64,000 nt of DNA from JAPPLB01 sp965218555 (GCA_965218555.1 OZ244625.1:806001-870000), one strand, 5' to 3'. Counted from the stretch's first letter, positions 8,638-16,603 are shown. The notes: generated by a model from the sequence alone, not told the origin. Program-made: numbers and translations.

Positions 8638-9657
8638 ATGCTCGCCGCCGTTACCCCGACCATCAATAGACCCGAGGACTTCAAGCTCGTTCTCGATGAG
8701 CTGACGCGCGAGCTCATGAATACCGCCAGCAGTCAGATCCTCGACGCCGGCGACGCTCTCTGGTTGGGACTGTCTCTCATCGTCATTTCCTGGACAGGCC
8801 TTCGCATCGCCTTCTCCGGTGAAGGCTGGAATGCTTGGGAAATCATCCGGCTGATCATCTTCCTCTCGATCCCGCGCGGAATGCTGGAGTTCTACGACAC
8901 ACCGTTTCCCGGAATCGGACTCAGCTTCCCGCAGATCATTGTCAACCAGGGAGCCTGGCTCAACAGCATCATCATTGCCGATACCGGCAGCGCCGCTTGG
9001 CAATGGCTGCAAAACTACCTCACCAACACCTTCAACACCGTATCGGAGAACGTCACCCAATACTACGGTCTGGGACTCATCGCCGGCGTCATGAGCGGCG
9101 GCCGTCAGTTGATGTTCCTCTTCGCGATCTCGGCAACCTCGATTCTCACCATGATTACGGTACTGATCGGGTACAGCTTCGTGCTGTTCTCCCAGCTTGC
9201 GATCTCGCTTCTCACGCTCATCGGCCCGCTGTTCATTCCCTGGCTCGTCTTTCCGGCATTGAGCTTTCTTTTCTGGAGCTGGTTCCGGATGCTGATTACC
9301 TACTCGCTCTACGCCGCGATCGCCGCCGCCGTTTTCCGCATCACCATCCAACTCATCATGGCCGTGGGTAACGTCTACCAGGATCGCGCCAACGTCGATT
9401 CCATCGCTGCCGCCATGCAGCAGCTCACCTCGCCAACAGGTACAGGCATAGGCGAGTTCATTGTCTGGTCCATCACCTTTGTGATCGCGCTCCTCACCGC
9501 TCTTCTCGCCACCTTCAAAATCCCCGAGATCGCCGGCGGTCTTGTCACCGGCGCCGCGCCCGGCGGCGGCCTTGCCGGACCCGCTATGGGTGTCGCAGGA
9601 GCCCTCAAAGGCGGTGCGATCACAACCAAAGCCGTCAGCAAAGCAGGAGGCATCTAA
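8638..9657 (+). CDS. virB6: VirB6/TrbL-like polytopic T4SS membrane protein
   Basis: Inner-membrane channel subunit of 339 residues with at least five hydrophobic segments (around residues 40-60, 160-185, 185-215, 220-245 and 280-300). A central block with LFAISATSILTMITVLIGYSF and WLVFPALSFLFWSWFRMLI is typical of the TrbL/VirB6 core. A Gly/Ala-rich C-terminal tail follows. It starts 25 bases after the previous gene and ends six bases before trbF, so it is clearly in the operon. Confidence 0.85.
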   Translation: MLAAVTPTINRPEDFKLVLDELTRELMNTASSQILDAGDALWLGLSLIVISWTGLRIAFSGEGWNAWEIIRLIIFLSIPRGMLEFYDTPFPGIGLSFPQIIVNQGAWLNSIIIADTGSAAWQWLQNYLTNTFNTVSENVTQYYGLGLIAGVMSGGRQLMFLFAISATSILTMITVLIGYSFVLFSQLAISLLTLIGPLFIPWLVFPALSFLFWSWFRMLITYSLYAAIAAAVFRITIQLIMAVGNVYQDRANVDSIAAAMQQLTSPTGTGIGEFIVWSITFVIALLTALLATFKIPEIAGGLVTGAAPGGGLAGPAMGVAGALKGGAITTKAVSKAGGI

Positions 9658-9663
9658 CCCGTC

Positions 9664-10311
9664 ATGAACGAGAAAAACGTCCGCGAGTACGCCGAGGCCT
9701 GGGCAGCGCACGCTTCGGCCGCCCGCACCCTTCGCTGGATCGTAGGCGCTCTGGTCGCAGTCCTCGCCATTACCTCCATCGGCTGGCTCAACAGCGCTTC
9801 GCGCGAGCCGCAGCCGCTCTTCGTCCGTGTTGACGAGCTGGGCCGCGCCGAGGTCGTTGACTACCAGGCCCTGCAGTTCGACAAGAACCCGATTTCCCCC
9901 GTCACCAAGTTCTTTCTCGCCCGCTTCATGCGCGACCACTACGAACGCCGCCGCGGCGGCGTCCGCGAAGCCTGGACACGCAGCCTGTACTTTCTGACCC
10001 GCGATCTTGCGCAGACGGCCAGCACCACCGACGCGGAGAACATCGCCGCCGTCATCGCCGGCCAGTCCGCCGAGATCATCATGCAGGACTTGACGCTGCG
10101 CATCACGCCCTCCCAACAGCCTCCCTTCACCGCAACCGCCACCTACACCCTGCTCTACCAACGTCGAGGTACTGAATTGGGGCGCGAACTGTGGACCACC
10201 GAGATTCGCTTCCACTTCCTCGACGGCGTGCCGGCCGAGTACGTGCTGGTGAACCCCATCGGCCTCAGCGTTTCCTACCTCCGCGCCGATCGCGCCGTCA
10301 GTGAGTCATGA
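9664..10311 (+). CDS. virB8: VirB8/TrbF-like T4SS protein
   Basis: Bitopic inner-membrane assembly factor of 215 residues. One membrane segment near residues 24-42 (LRWIVGALVAVLAITSIGW) is followed by a periplasmic NTF2-like domain with VRVDELGRAEVVDY, a middle helix region and YTLLYQRRGTELGRELWTTEIRF. TrbF-type order and length fit. The ATGA at its end overlaps the next small gene. Confidence 0.85.
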   Translation: MNEKNVREYAEAWAAHASAARTLRWIVGALVAVLAITSIGWLNSASREPQPLFVRVDELGRAEVVDYQALQFDKNPISPVTKFFLARFMRDHYERRRGGVREAWTRSLYFLTRDLAQTASTTDAENIAAVIAGQSAEIIMQDLTLRITPSQQPPFTATATYTLLYQRRGTELGRELWTTEIRFHFLDGVPAEYVLVNPIGLSVSYLRADRAVSES

Positions 10312-10430
10312 GCGAAGAACCCCGCTTTCACCAGGTCTTGCACTTCGCCATCGAGCTGACGCTCGTTCTGGCAACCGCCGCCGCTTTCGGCCTCCTCATC
10401 TTCCTGGCGGGAAACTCCCGACCCTTGTGA
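10308..10430 (+). CDS. Small single-span membrane protein
   Basis: Forty residues, one membrane helix (LTLVLATAAAFGLLIFLAG). It overlaps the VirB8 stop as ATGA, which argues for real translation. Its place at the end of the T4SS operon suggests a small accessory subunit. No family recognised. Confidence 0.6.
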   Translation: MSEEPRFHQVLHFAIELTLVLATAAAFGLLIFLAGNSRPL

Positions 10431-10455
10431 GTTCATTTTCAACTCGTCACCCGTC

Positions 10456-10605
10456 ATGAGCCTGAAAACTTCACTGATCGACCTTCCCTTCATCGAAATC
10501 TGGCTCATGCCTACGATCTTCATCCTGATCGTAGGACTGCTCGCGCTACTCGATTCGCAGCCTTCATGCGCCGCAAGCTGTCCCTGCATCGATCAAACGC
10601 TGTGA
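10456..10605 (+). CDS. Small membrane protein with Cys-rich tail
   Basis: Forty-nine residues with a central membrane helix (IWLMPTIFILIVGLLALL) and a short tail with three cysteines (CAASCPC). It starts 25 bases after the preceding small membrane protein, in the same direction. Size and position resemble small T4SS accessory proteins, possibly a lipoprotein-like or VirB7-like piece, but the cysteines are C-terminal. The function is unknown. Confidence 0.45.
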   Translation: MSLKTSLIDLPFIEIWLMPTIFILIVGLLALLDSQPSCAASCPCIDQTL

Positions 10606-10854
10606 CCATCGACATGCACAGGGACGCAATCCATCCTCTTTATGACAAGCAGCAAACAATCTCTTTCCACGGCTATGCGCCACCGGCAGCCCGTCAACAG
10701 CAAGCCGAACCGGAAGCCCACTTGCGCCCCTGCAGATGCAAACGCTTCCCGGGTGACACGGCGACACCACTGGCCGGCCAGGGCAACCACGCCTTGCCCG
10801 CACGCTTTACTTCCACGGTCAGGGCGTTGCTGTTCATGTCAGCGCTGCGCTGTA

Positions 10855-10927
10855 CCTCCTGTCCGTGTTCTACGCCTTTCCGCCTGTCCGGGGTGAGCGG
10901 AAAGCTCCAAACACTTTAACCAGGAGG
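10855..10927 (+). ncRNA. Leader L1: SD-sequestering hairpin upstream of 10939
   Basis: Divergent member of the leader family. Outer stem GTGTT (10865-10869) pairs with AACAC (10910-10914), a compensatory change from the usual GGGTT/AACCC. CCTCCTG (10855-10861) is a perfect complement of CAGGAGG (10921-10927), which is the Shine-Dalgarno site of the next gene. Confidence 0.8.
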
Positions 10928-10938
10928 ATTTAACCATC

Positions 10939-11205
10939 ATGTCCAGCAACAAGCCCGTAGCAGAAGTTCGAGTCGGAGCGGTCAAGGCCGCCATCTGGTC
11001 CAACCAGACCGAATCCGGTGTCGTTCGCCACAACGTCACCTTCTCGCGCATCTACAAGGATGCCGAGGGCAACTGGAAGTCCACTTCCAGCTTCGGCCGC
11101 GACGACCTGCTCGTCGTCGCCAAGGTCGCAGACCAGGCGCACAGCGCCATCTTCGAGCTCGCCAACGGCCAGCAGGCCGACCAGGACGGCGAACAGCAGT
11201 CCTAA
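10939..11205 (+). CDS. Hypothetical small plasmid protein (88 aa)
   Basis: Small soluble protein with a compact pattern (VRVGAVKAAIWSNQTESG, NVTFSRIYKD, SSFGRDDLLVVAKVADQAH). Proteins of this kind are common on plasmids and in accessory regions as far as I recall, but I know no function. The Shine-Dalgarno sits inside leader L1, 11 bases before the ATG. A strong terminator follows, so this is probably a single-gene transcript. Confidence 0.8.
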   Translation: MSSNKPVAEVRVGAVKAAIWSNQTESGVVRHNVTFSRIYKDAEGNWKSTSSFGRDDLLVVAKVADQAHSAIFELANGQQADQDGEQQS

Positions 11206-11220
11206 CGGCTGCCGTTACGA

Positions 11221-11247
11221 GGCGGGGCGCAAGCCCCGCCTTTTTTT
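11221..11247 (+). terminator. Intrinsic terminator
   Basis: Perfect GGCGGGG/CCCCGCC stem with a short loop, followed by seven T. Confidence 0.9.
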
Positions 11248-11451
11248 CGTCCCCTTCGAGGAAACCACCTCACCGAAATAACCGCCGCGCGCGCTCAGCC
11301 GCGCAGAGAGACGCACTCACCGCTTCAGACAGACCTATGGGCCTTTTTTCGCTGAAACGCTCAGGACGGCCCGGAGATCGCGGAATAACCCCCTTTTCAG
11401 ATACACTCACTAACCCCTTCGCCCGCTTCGCGCTCGAATCCGCCGTTTCAC

Positions 11452-11524
11452 CCCCTGGCGATGGTTCTCCGCTTTCCGCCAGGTAACGATGAGCGGAAAG
11501 CTCCAAACCCTTACCAACAGGAGG
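11452..11524 (+). ncRNA. Leader L2 upstream of 11534
   Basis: Inner stem GCTTTCCGC/GCGGAAAGC is intact. The outer stem is shortened to GGTT/AACC. CCTG (11454-11457) can pair with CAGG of the Shine-Dalgarno (11518-11524). The loop variant is CAGGTAACGATGA, shared with L3. Confidence 0.8.
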
Positions 11525-11533
11525 ACTTCAGCG

Positions 11534-11728
11534 ATGACCCACGAACAAGCTGTTAAACAACTTGAAACAATCCAAAGCGCTCTCTTCAAGCTGGAGAACA
11601 CCGACGTGCTCAGAAGCACACGCTGCATCGTCAAGATGATGGCACTCAGCGAAAAGCTATCAAGCCTGATTCGGTACCACGTCGGAGCCGCACTCGACGA
11701 GCGCGACAGCCTTCAGCTTGAGTTCTGA
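11534..11728 (+). CDS. Hypothetical helical protein (64 aa)
   Basis: Short, predicted all-helical protein (HEQAVKQLETIQSALFKL) with no membrane segment. I start at the ATG nine bases after the leader L2 Shine-Dalgarno. An in-frame ATG inside the leader hairpin (11489) exists but is not conserved in frame among the leaders. Function unknown. Confidence 0.65.
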   Translation: MTHEQAVKQLETIQSALFKLENTDVLRSTRCIVKMMALSEKLSSLIRYHVGAALDERDSLQLEF

Positions 11729-11739
11729 TCCGCTTCCCG

Positions 11740-11772
11740 CCCCTGGATTCGATCCGGATCCAGGGGCTGTTT
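11740..11772 (+). terminator. Candidate terminator
   Basis: Nine-bp stem CCCCTGGAT/ATCCAGGGG with a nine-base loop, followed by a weak T-rich stretch. The GATTCGATCCGGATC core resembles the hairpin in repeat family R. Confidence 0.5.
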
Positions 11773-11879
11773 CTTCGCTCCGTCGAGAAACTGCATCTTG
11801 TGTTGGTGCGCGCGCGATCCGCGCCGGTCGACCAACAATATGCACAACATCTTGTACTCGCTGATTCCGCCTTTCACAC

Positions 11880-11954
11880 CCTCCTCTGCAGGGTTCTCCG
11901 CTTTCCGCCAGGTAACGATGAGCGGAAAGCTCCCAACCCTATTCCAACAGGAGG
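11880..11954 (+). ncRNA. Leader L3 upstream of 11966
   Basis: Full outer (GGGTT/AACCC) and inner stems. CCTCCT (11880-11885) can pair directly with AGGAGG (11949-11954). Confidence 0.85.
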
Positions 11955-11965
11955 ACAACCTATCA

Positions 11966-12214
11966 ATGGCAAACCAGAAACCTTCCACCAAGGCTTACGA
12001 AACGCACCTCTTCGAGGCGCTCGAAATCGCCCAAGTTCCCAGCACCAAGGCGTATACTGCGGTGCAGGAGGTTCGCAACATGGCCGGTGAGAACATCGAC
12101 GCGAAGTTTGAAGCTCAGAACGCCAAAATCGACGCTCTCCGCTGGATGACCGGCGGGCTGTATCTCTTGATCCCTATCGCAATGGGCATCATTGCTCTCA
12201 TGTTGAAGAGCTGA
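11966..12214 (+). CDS. Small coiled-coil protein with C-terminal membrane anchor
   Basis: Eighty-two residues: an amphipathic N-terminal half (ALEIAQVPSTKAYTAVQEV), a short coiled coil (NIDAKFEAQNAKIDAL) and a C-terminal membrane helix (GLYLLIPIAMGIIALML). The layout resembles the DUF1640-type small coiled-coil/tail-anchor proteins, a resemblance rather than a firm assignment. It is translated from leader L3, 11 bases after the Shine-Dalgarno. Confidence 0.7.
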   Translation: MANQKPSTKAYETHLFEALEIAQVPSTKAYTAVQEVRNMAGENIDAKFEAQNAKIDALRWMTGGLYLLIPIAMGIIALMLKS

Positions 12215-12227
12215 GCCCTTCCCCCAC

Positions 12228-12270
12228 GGCCGCCGCCCCGCTTCCACCCCAGCGGCGGCGGTCGTCCTTT
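12228..12270 (+). terminator. Weak candidate terminator
   Basis: GGCCGCCGCC/GGCGGCGGTC stem (one G-U pair) with a 16-base loop, but only a short T run after it. Confidence 0.4.
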
Positions 12271-12352
12271 GCCGACTCGGGCAAGCGTTCTAGAATGGCA
12301 CCAGACGCAAAGCTGCTCCACGCAGCTTGCGCTGAACCAACGGAAACTTTCC

Positions 12353-12781
12353 ATGAGCATGAACAACCCTGAAGATCATGATTACGACTGGGTGAGCGCG
12401 ACTGAAGAATGCTCTGTCGCCTGCGAATTCGCGCGGCTCCAGGACAACGCGCGAAGATGCATCGAAACCAGAAATCAGAAGATCAATGATTCTGCCGAGA
12501 AGTTCACTCTTGAAGTCGAAACCGAGTCTAAATTTCTGGTCAGATCGTGCTCGGGAAATTTCGTTTCCTTTGCAGCCCACAGCGATTTCATCGAGGTTCA
12601 ATGCGCTGATCTTGCGGATAACCACGGGACGGCTCCCTACTCTCTTTGCCGCCTCTCATTGACCCTGAACGAAGAAGCTGAATGCAGATACCAGATCAAT
12701 GGAAAAGGCAATCATCTCCGCTGGCAGGTCATGAAACATGCTCTCAAGAACCTGTTGTTCTTGCTGCCACGACAGCTCTAA
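12353..12781 (+). CDS. Hypothetical protein (142 aa), no leader
   Basis: Acidic protein with several Cys residues (EECSVACEFARL, VRSCSGNF, VQCADL). The ATG at 12353 follows a GGAAA purine run; a second ATG six bases on is possible. Unlike its neighbours it lacks the repeated leader. No domain recognised; function unknown. Confidence 0.55.
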   Translation: MSMNNPEDHDYDWVSATEECSVACEFARLQDNARRCIETRNQKINDSAEKFTLEVETESKFLVRSCSGNFVSFAAHSDFIEVQCADLADNHGTAPYSLCRLSLTLNEEAECRYQINGKGNHLRWQVMKHALKNLLFLLPRQL

Positions 12782-13085
12782 TCCACTCCGAACTGACCGT
12801 AGCAATCCTCCGCCTCGCTGTGGTCCGGTTTCCAGCCCTTGCAGCAACCACCCTTTCCGATACTCCCACACGGCGGAGCTGAGAGAAGCTCCCCCGAGTG
12901 GTTGCCGCGACACACCCGCCGCGAGCGGCGCCGGCGGGCGCGATCGAGAGACATACCGCGCCGAGTGGCCGCACGTCCCCTCGGCTTAGAGCGCGGCGGC
13001 TCCGCCCTGGGCCCGGCTGCGCCAGGTCCACGACCGGCCATCGCCAGCTCCGTTGCGCTTGACCGCTTCCGCTTCATTGCCCACA
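12782..13085. other. Noncoding stretch rich in short inverted repeats
   Basis: I see no reliable gene. The sequence is GC-rich with several short dyads around 12900-12960 (for example GCCGCG and GGCGCCGGC stretches). No clear terminator or promoter. Confidence 0.4.
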
Positions 13086-13349
13086 ATGCCGGCAATGACC
13101 GCCATCGAAATGTCACTGGCGCGGCAGGCGATCACCAACGCCTTCAGCATCATCTTGCTGCTCGTGGTCTGCATCTTCCTCATACGATCCGCCTTCCGCC
13201 GCTACCGCGAGCTGAGGCAAGTCCACAAGCTCGACCGCTCTCTTGTCGAGAGCACGGATTACACGATCCTGATCGTGAATACCCCCCTCAGTCGATCGCA
13301 GCGCCCCGCCACCACTGCTGCCAAAAACCCCTCGCTGCGCGCCCGCTGA
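13086..13349 (+). CDS. Small membrane protein (about 87 aa)
   Basis: N-terminal amphipathic stretch, one membrane helix (FSIILLLVVCIFLIRSAF), then a basic helical cytoplasmic part (RRYRELRQVHKLDRSLV) and a disordered tail. Start is either 13086 or 13095. The 3' end runs into repeat family R, copy 1. Function unknown. Confidence 0.5.
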   Translation: MPAMTAIEMSLARQAITNAFSIILLLVVCIFLIRSAFRRYRELRQVHKLDRSLVESTDYTILIVNTPLSRSQRPATTAAKNPSLRAR

Positions 13350-13412
13350 CGCGGCGATCCGCTTCGAACTCGACCCCCAGCACCCCCGGATTCGGTCCGG
13401 ATCCGGATGGCG
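13323..13412 (+). repeat. Repeat family R, copy 1
   Basis: About 90 bases: an AAAAACCCCTCGCTG part, then CCGCTGACGCGGCG, ATCCGCTTCGA, GACCCCCAGCACCCCCGGAT and a CCGGAT/ATCCGG hairpin. It recurs at 15596-15682 and 21654-21732. Confidence 0.8.
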
Positions 13413-13462
13413 CTGAACCAACCGGCGCCAGCCATCCATTCGCTTGCCGTCAAACGCTGCCG

Positions 13463-13537
13463 GTCCCCTGCAGCGGGTTCTCCGCTTTCCGCCAGGCACC
13501 TGTGAGCGGAAAGCTCCAAACCCTTACATCCAGGAGG
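13463..13537 (+). ncRNA. Leader L4 upstream of 13549
   Basis: Complete outer and inner stems. The upstream GTCCCCTG can pair with CAGGAGGAC around the Shine-Dalgarno with one bulge. Loop variant CAGGCACCTGTGA. Confidence 0.85.
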
Positions 13538-13548
13538 ACCACTTCACC

Positions 13549-14364
13549 ATGGCAGACCAAGAGCCAGATGCATCCTTGGAAGAACGACACAACAGCTACG
13601 AGCGCAAGCTCGACGCCAAGCGCGATCGTTTGCTCGAACGCGCCGACAAGGCCGAACGCGAAGGCGACGCCCGGATCATCAGAGCCAGCAGCGATGCTTC
13701 GGCAATCCCGATGGGACAGCCGATCCTCGTAGGCCACCACTCGGAGAAGCGCGACCGCAACTTCCGCAAGCGCATCCAAAACAACTTCAACAAGGGCATC
13801 GAGCTGAAGGAGAAGGCTTCGAAGCTGCGCTCTCGCGCCGACAGCGTCGGCAAGGCCGGTGTTTCATCCGACGATCCCGATGCGGTCGTCAAGCTCATCG
13901 AGAATCTCGAAGAGCTCGAAAAGAAGCAAGCGCTCTACAAGGCGATCAACAAAGCCTTGAAAAAGGCCGACCGCACCGGCAGCGACGAGGAGCTCAAAGA
14001 GCTGGGGCTCAGCGACAAGACCATTGCCGAGCTCAAGACTCCCGACTACGCCGGCAGGAAGGGAATCCCTTCCTACGTTCTCAGCAACAACAACTCGAAC
14101 ATGCGCCGGATCCGCCAGCGGATCGAGGCGCTCAGGGAAGCCGCCAACGATCAGACGAGCGAAGAGCAGCACGGTGACATTCGCATCGTTGACAACGTGG
14201 AGGAAAACCGCGTGCAGGTTTTCTTCCCCGGCATTCCGGAGAAGGAGGTTCGCGTTAAGCTGAAGCAAAACGGTTTCCGATGGTCGCCCACGGCGGGAGC
14301 GTGGCAGCGCCATCGGAGTGATGCCGCGCTGTGGTGGGCGCGGCGATGCTGCGGTCTGGAGTAA
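13549..14364 (+). CDS. DUF3560-type plasmid protein
   Basis: 271 residues. The N-terminal half is a highly charged helical region (ERKLDAKRDRLLERADKAER) that leads to IPMGQPILVGHHSEKRDRNF, the recognisable DUF3560 signature. That family is common on conjugative plasmids, often next to antirestriction genes. The C-terminal half has KKQALYKAINKALKKADRTGSD and a final DIRIVDNVEENRVQVFFPG / KQNGFRWSPTAGAWQRHRS block, which recurs in the separate gene at 15897. Translation starts 11 bases after leader L4. Biochemical function is not known; a role in plasmid establishment is inferred from family context. Confidence 0.75.
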   Translation: MADQEPDASLEERHNSYERKLDAKRDRLLERADKAEREGDARIIRASSDASAIPMGQPILVGHHSEKRDRNFRKRIQNNFNKGIELKEKASKLRSRADSVGKAGVSSDDPDAVVKLIENLEELEKKQALYKAINKALKKADRTGSDEELKELGLSDKTIAELKTPDYAGRKGIPSYVLSNNNSNMRRIRQRIEALREAANDQTSEEQHGDIRIVDNVEENRVQVFFPGIPEKEVRVKLKQNGFRWSPTAGAWQRHRSDAALWWARRCCGLE

Positions 14365-14381
14365 CTCGATGACCGCAACTT

Positions 14382-14421
14382 GGCCCTTGGGGATCGCTTC
14401 GATGCCCAGGGGCCTTTTTTT
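14382..14421 (+). terminator. Intrinsic terminator
   Basis: GGCCCTTGGG/CCCAGGGGCC stem with one G-U pair, followed by seven T. Confidence 0.85.
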
Positions 14422-14580
14422 GGTGTGCCCAGCTTTTTCGCTTGAGCACAATCCGAATCCAGAGCGAACCTCGATGCCCACCGGCCGCAGATTCACTGGA
14501 GCATTTTCTGAAGTCAGCGCGTTCGCGTCCGGACTTGTCCTCTCTGTCCACGAAAACGGTGTCAGATACATTACACCTTC

Positions 14581-14639
14581 GGCCGACGTCGCCACTTCTC
14601 ATTCCCACAAACTGAAGTCAGAGCACTTGAAACCAGGTC
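14581..14639 (-). repeat. Repeat family T, copy 3 (inverted)
   Basis: Reverse complement of the element at 2020-2072 and 25917-25970 (GAGAAGTGGCGACGTCG core, then CTCTGACTTC on the minus strand). It abuts the ATG at 14640, so it may be part of that gene's control region. Confidence 0.6.
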
Positions 14640-14942
14640 ATGAGCCAACTCTACGATCCCGATAAAGAACGCCCGAGGTGGGCGGCGGAGCCCGTACCTT
14701 GCGAGGACTGCGGAGCCCTTCTCGACAACGACTGGTGGAAGAGCGGACCGCAAGCACGCGTCTGCCGTCGATGCCAGAACAAACGCTACGAAACCAGAAC
14801 CAGGGAAACCCCTGAAGGCAAGCGGCGCCGGAAGCGCAAAACGCTTCTCGCCAAGCTCAAGCGTCTTGAAGCCCGCATCGTTCGCGACCAGAAAACACAC
14901 GCTGCAGTCTGCGAAGAGCTGAAGTCCCTCGACAGTTCCTAG
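14640..14942 (+). CDS. Small Cys4 zinc-finger protein with basic coil
   Basis: 100 residues. CEDC and CRRC pairs, about 17 residues apart, form a likely treble-clef or ribbon zinc site. A very basic helix follows (TPEGKRRRKRKTLLAKLKRL). The same order of Cys4 finger then basic segment is fused to VirB11 at 544-1824, which hints at shared origin. Probably binds DNA or RNA. It lacks the common leader and starts right after repeat T copy 3. Confidence 0.65.
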   Translation: MSQLYDPDKERPRWAAEPVPCEDCGALLDNDWWKSGPQARVCRRCQNKRYETRTRETPEGKRRRKRKTLLAKLKRLEARIVRDQKTHAAVCEELKSLDSS

Positions 14943-15064
14943 TCTCAGTCTCCATCGATAAAACCATCTACCGATCCGGCCCTGCCGTGCGGCGCCGGCG
15001 CGGGCCCCCGTTCGAGGTACTCGCTGCGGCTTGCCGTCGAGGCGCCGGCCTTCGGCCGAGCGCC

Positions 15065-15143
15065 GTCCGCCTGCCCGGGTTCTCCGCCTTTTCGCCGGCC
15101 CAGGGTGAGCGAAAAGCTCCAAACCCTTTACAGGCAGGAGGAC
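15065..15143 (+). ncRNA. Leader L5 upstream of 15152
   Basis: The most informative variant. Inner stem is CTTTTCGC (15088-15095) with GCGAAAAG (15109-15116), a paired change from CTTTCCGC/GCGGAAAG. CCTGCC (15070-15075) pairs with GGCAGG (15133-15138); GTCC also matches GGAC at the far ends. Confidence 0.9.
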
Positions 15144-15151
15144 AATCAATC

Positions 15152-15550
15152 ATGGCAAGCGACAGAAAGACCGTCAGTTTCCGTTGCGACCGCGCGTTCT
15201 TCGATCGCATGGTCGAGGCCAGCAACAACTACCAGCTCAGCCTTTCCGAATGGATGCGGCGGGCGCTGGAGGAAACCGTCGCGGTGCAGCTCCCCCGCAG
15301 CGTATCCAGCGGCTGGAAAGAGGCCATCCTGGAGGAAGGCCAGACCGGTGCCTTCTTTGCCGGCAACACCGGCAAGCTCCCGGAGAACCTCGTCGGGGAG
15401 GCCATCGAGGCCGTCACCGATCAGGGCGACACCTGGACCGGCGTCATTGACGAGGTGCGTTTTCGTACCCATCGCATTGCGATCGTCAAAGTCCGGCCGC
15501 GCATCGAGCGCAGCCAGGTCGTCGCGGAAGAGCAGGCCACAGCCGCGTAA
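15152..15550 (+). CDS. Ribbon-helix-helix-like small protein (132 aa)
   Basis: The N-terminus (KTVSFRCDRAFFDRMVEASNNYQLSLSEWMRRALEE, split here as KTVSFRCDRAFFDRM plus the SLSEWMRRALEE helix) has the strand-helix-helix pattern of MetJ/Arc-type regulators. The C-terminal 80 residues are not recognised. It might regulate plasmid genes, possibly the leader-bearing set, but nothing in the sequence proves that. It follows leader L5 and is closed by a strong terminator. Confidence 0.6.
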   Translation: MASDRKTVSFRCDRAFFDRMVEASNNYQLSLSEWMRRALEETVAVQLPRSVSSGWKEAILEEGQTGAFFAGNTGKLPENLVGEAIEAVTDQGDTWTGVIDEVRFRTHRIAIVKVRPRIERSQVVAEEQATAA

Positions 15551-15563
15551 TTCCGCTTGATCC

Positions 15564-15590
15564 GTCCCGCCGCGCGTGCGGCGGGACTTT
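15564..15590 (+). terminator. Intrinsic terminator
   Basis: Ten-bp perfect stem GTCCCGCCGC/GCGGCGGGAC with a GCGT loop, then TTTCCC. Confidence 0.8.
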
Positions 15591-15595
15591 CCCTT

Positions 15596-15682
15596 GAAAA
15601 ACCTTCGCTGCCGAGCCGCTGACGCGGCGATCCGCTTCGAGGTGGACCCCCAGCACCCCCGGATTCATCGCGGATCCGGATA
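15596..15682 (+). repeat. Repeat family R, copy 2
   Basis: Same order of blocks as 13323-13412; the CCGCTGACGCGGCG and CCCCCAGCACCCCCGGAT parts are identical. It lies between a terminator and leader L6. Confidence 0.8.
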
Positions 15683-15811
15683 GTGCTGACCGAACCGCAA
15701 CCCATCATCTTGCGCTCGATGAGCTCGCAACACCCCAACATCTTATAGCTTCATCGCGGCGCGCCTAACAACATCTTGTGCCCAGCCCCAGGCTTCGCCC
15801 TGGCTGCGATC

Positions 15812-15885
15812 GCGCCGGCCGGGGGTTCTCCGCTTTCCGCCAGGTAGGGGCGAGCGGAAAGCTCCCAACCCTTACCGTCAGGAGG
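15812..15885 (+). ncRNA. Leader L6 upstream of 15897
   Basis: Inner and outer stems are perfect, but I find no convincing upstream complement of the Shine-Dalgarno (the 5' flank is CCGGCCGG), so this copy may lack the third helix. Confidence 0.75.
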
Positions 15886-15896
15886 ACCACTTCACC

Positions 15897-16454
15897 ATGG
15901 ACGACCTCTTCCCCCACCTTCACAACGACGAAGCCATCCGGCTTCTGAAAGTCTCCCTCAAGCTCACCAAGACGAAGGAACGCATGAAGGCGATCAATCG
16001 CGCCTTGCGCAAGGCCGACCGCAGCGGCAGCGATCAGCCGCTTGAGGAAATGGGTTTCGACGCGACCTACATCGCGAGCCTGAAGGATCCCGATGCCACC
16101 GGAACGCGGGGAATCCACCCCGTGCGGATCGCCGCTTACGGCAAGAGCATCCGCAAGATTCGCGGCCGGCTGCATGACGACTTCGGACTTCAGATCGTCG
16201 ATCAGAAGCTCGTACCCGCTCACCCCACGACCGCCACTCAGAACACCCAGGAGCTGTTCGGGGAGGTTCGCATCGTCGATAACGTGAAGAAGAATCGGGT
16301 TCAGATTTTCTTCCCGCACCGTCCGGACCGGCCGACCCGACAGACGCTCCAATGCTGGGGCTACCGCTTCTCGAAAGCGGTAGGGGCATATCAGCGAGTA
16401 CGCAGTCCGGAAGCCCTCCACACCGCACGCCGTATCTGCAGCGTTTATCGCTGA
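15897..16454 (+). CDS. Paralog of the DUF3560 protein C-terminal half
   Basis: 185 residues, closely parallel to the second half of the protein at 13549: KERMKAINRALRKADRSGSD, then GEVRIVDNVKKNRVQIFFPHR and a final Gly/aromatic block (CWGYRFSKAVGAYQRVRS). It lacks the DUF3560 signature and so looks like a split-off or ancestral stand-alone version of that C-terminal domain. It starts 11 bases after leader L6. Function unknown. Confidence 0.7.
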   Translation: MDDLFPHLHNDEAIRLLKVSLKLTKTKERMKAINRALRKADRSGSDQPLEEMGFDATYIASLKDPDATGTRGIHPVRIAAYGKSIRKIRGRLHDDFGLQIVDQKLVPAHPTTATQNTQELFGEVRIVDNVKKNRVQIFFPHRPDRPTRQTLQCWGYRFSKAVGAYQRVRSPEALHTARRICSVYR

Positions 16455-16603
16455 ATCGCCGCCGCCCACGTGCGCGATCGCACATAGCGCTGTCTCAACT
16501 TCGCGAGCCAGCGCGCTCGACGCCGGCGTTTGCTCTTGCCGAATAATCCGTTGCAAGAGACCATGCGCATGAGACAGCCGAGGCGCTTGCGCCCGTCCGC
16601 TGG

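Noticed and set aside
8614..10215. 533-codon open frame on the minus strand
   Set aside because: It is antisense to the VirB6 and VirB8 genes, has low-complexity Gly/Asp/Glu composition typical of a shadow frame, and no plausible start.
11489..11534. Conserved leader peptide reading (G/A)TGAGCGGAAAGCTC as M-S-G-K-L
   Set aside because: The small frame begins with GTG, ATG or CGA in different copies and is in frame with the gene in some leaders but not in others. The paired-base changes are explained better by RNA structure.
14474..14665. Plus-strand frame upstream of the 14640 gene
   Set aside because: It reads through repeat T and overlaps the better supported Cys4 gene; no Shine-Dalgarno.
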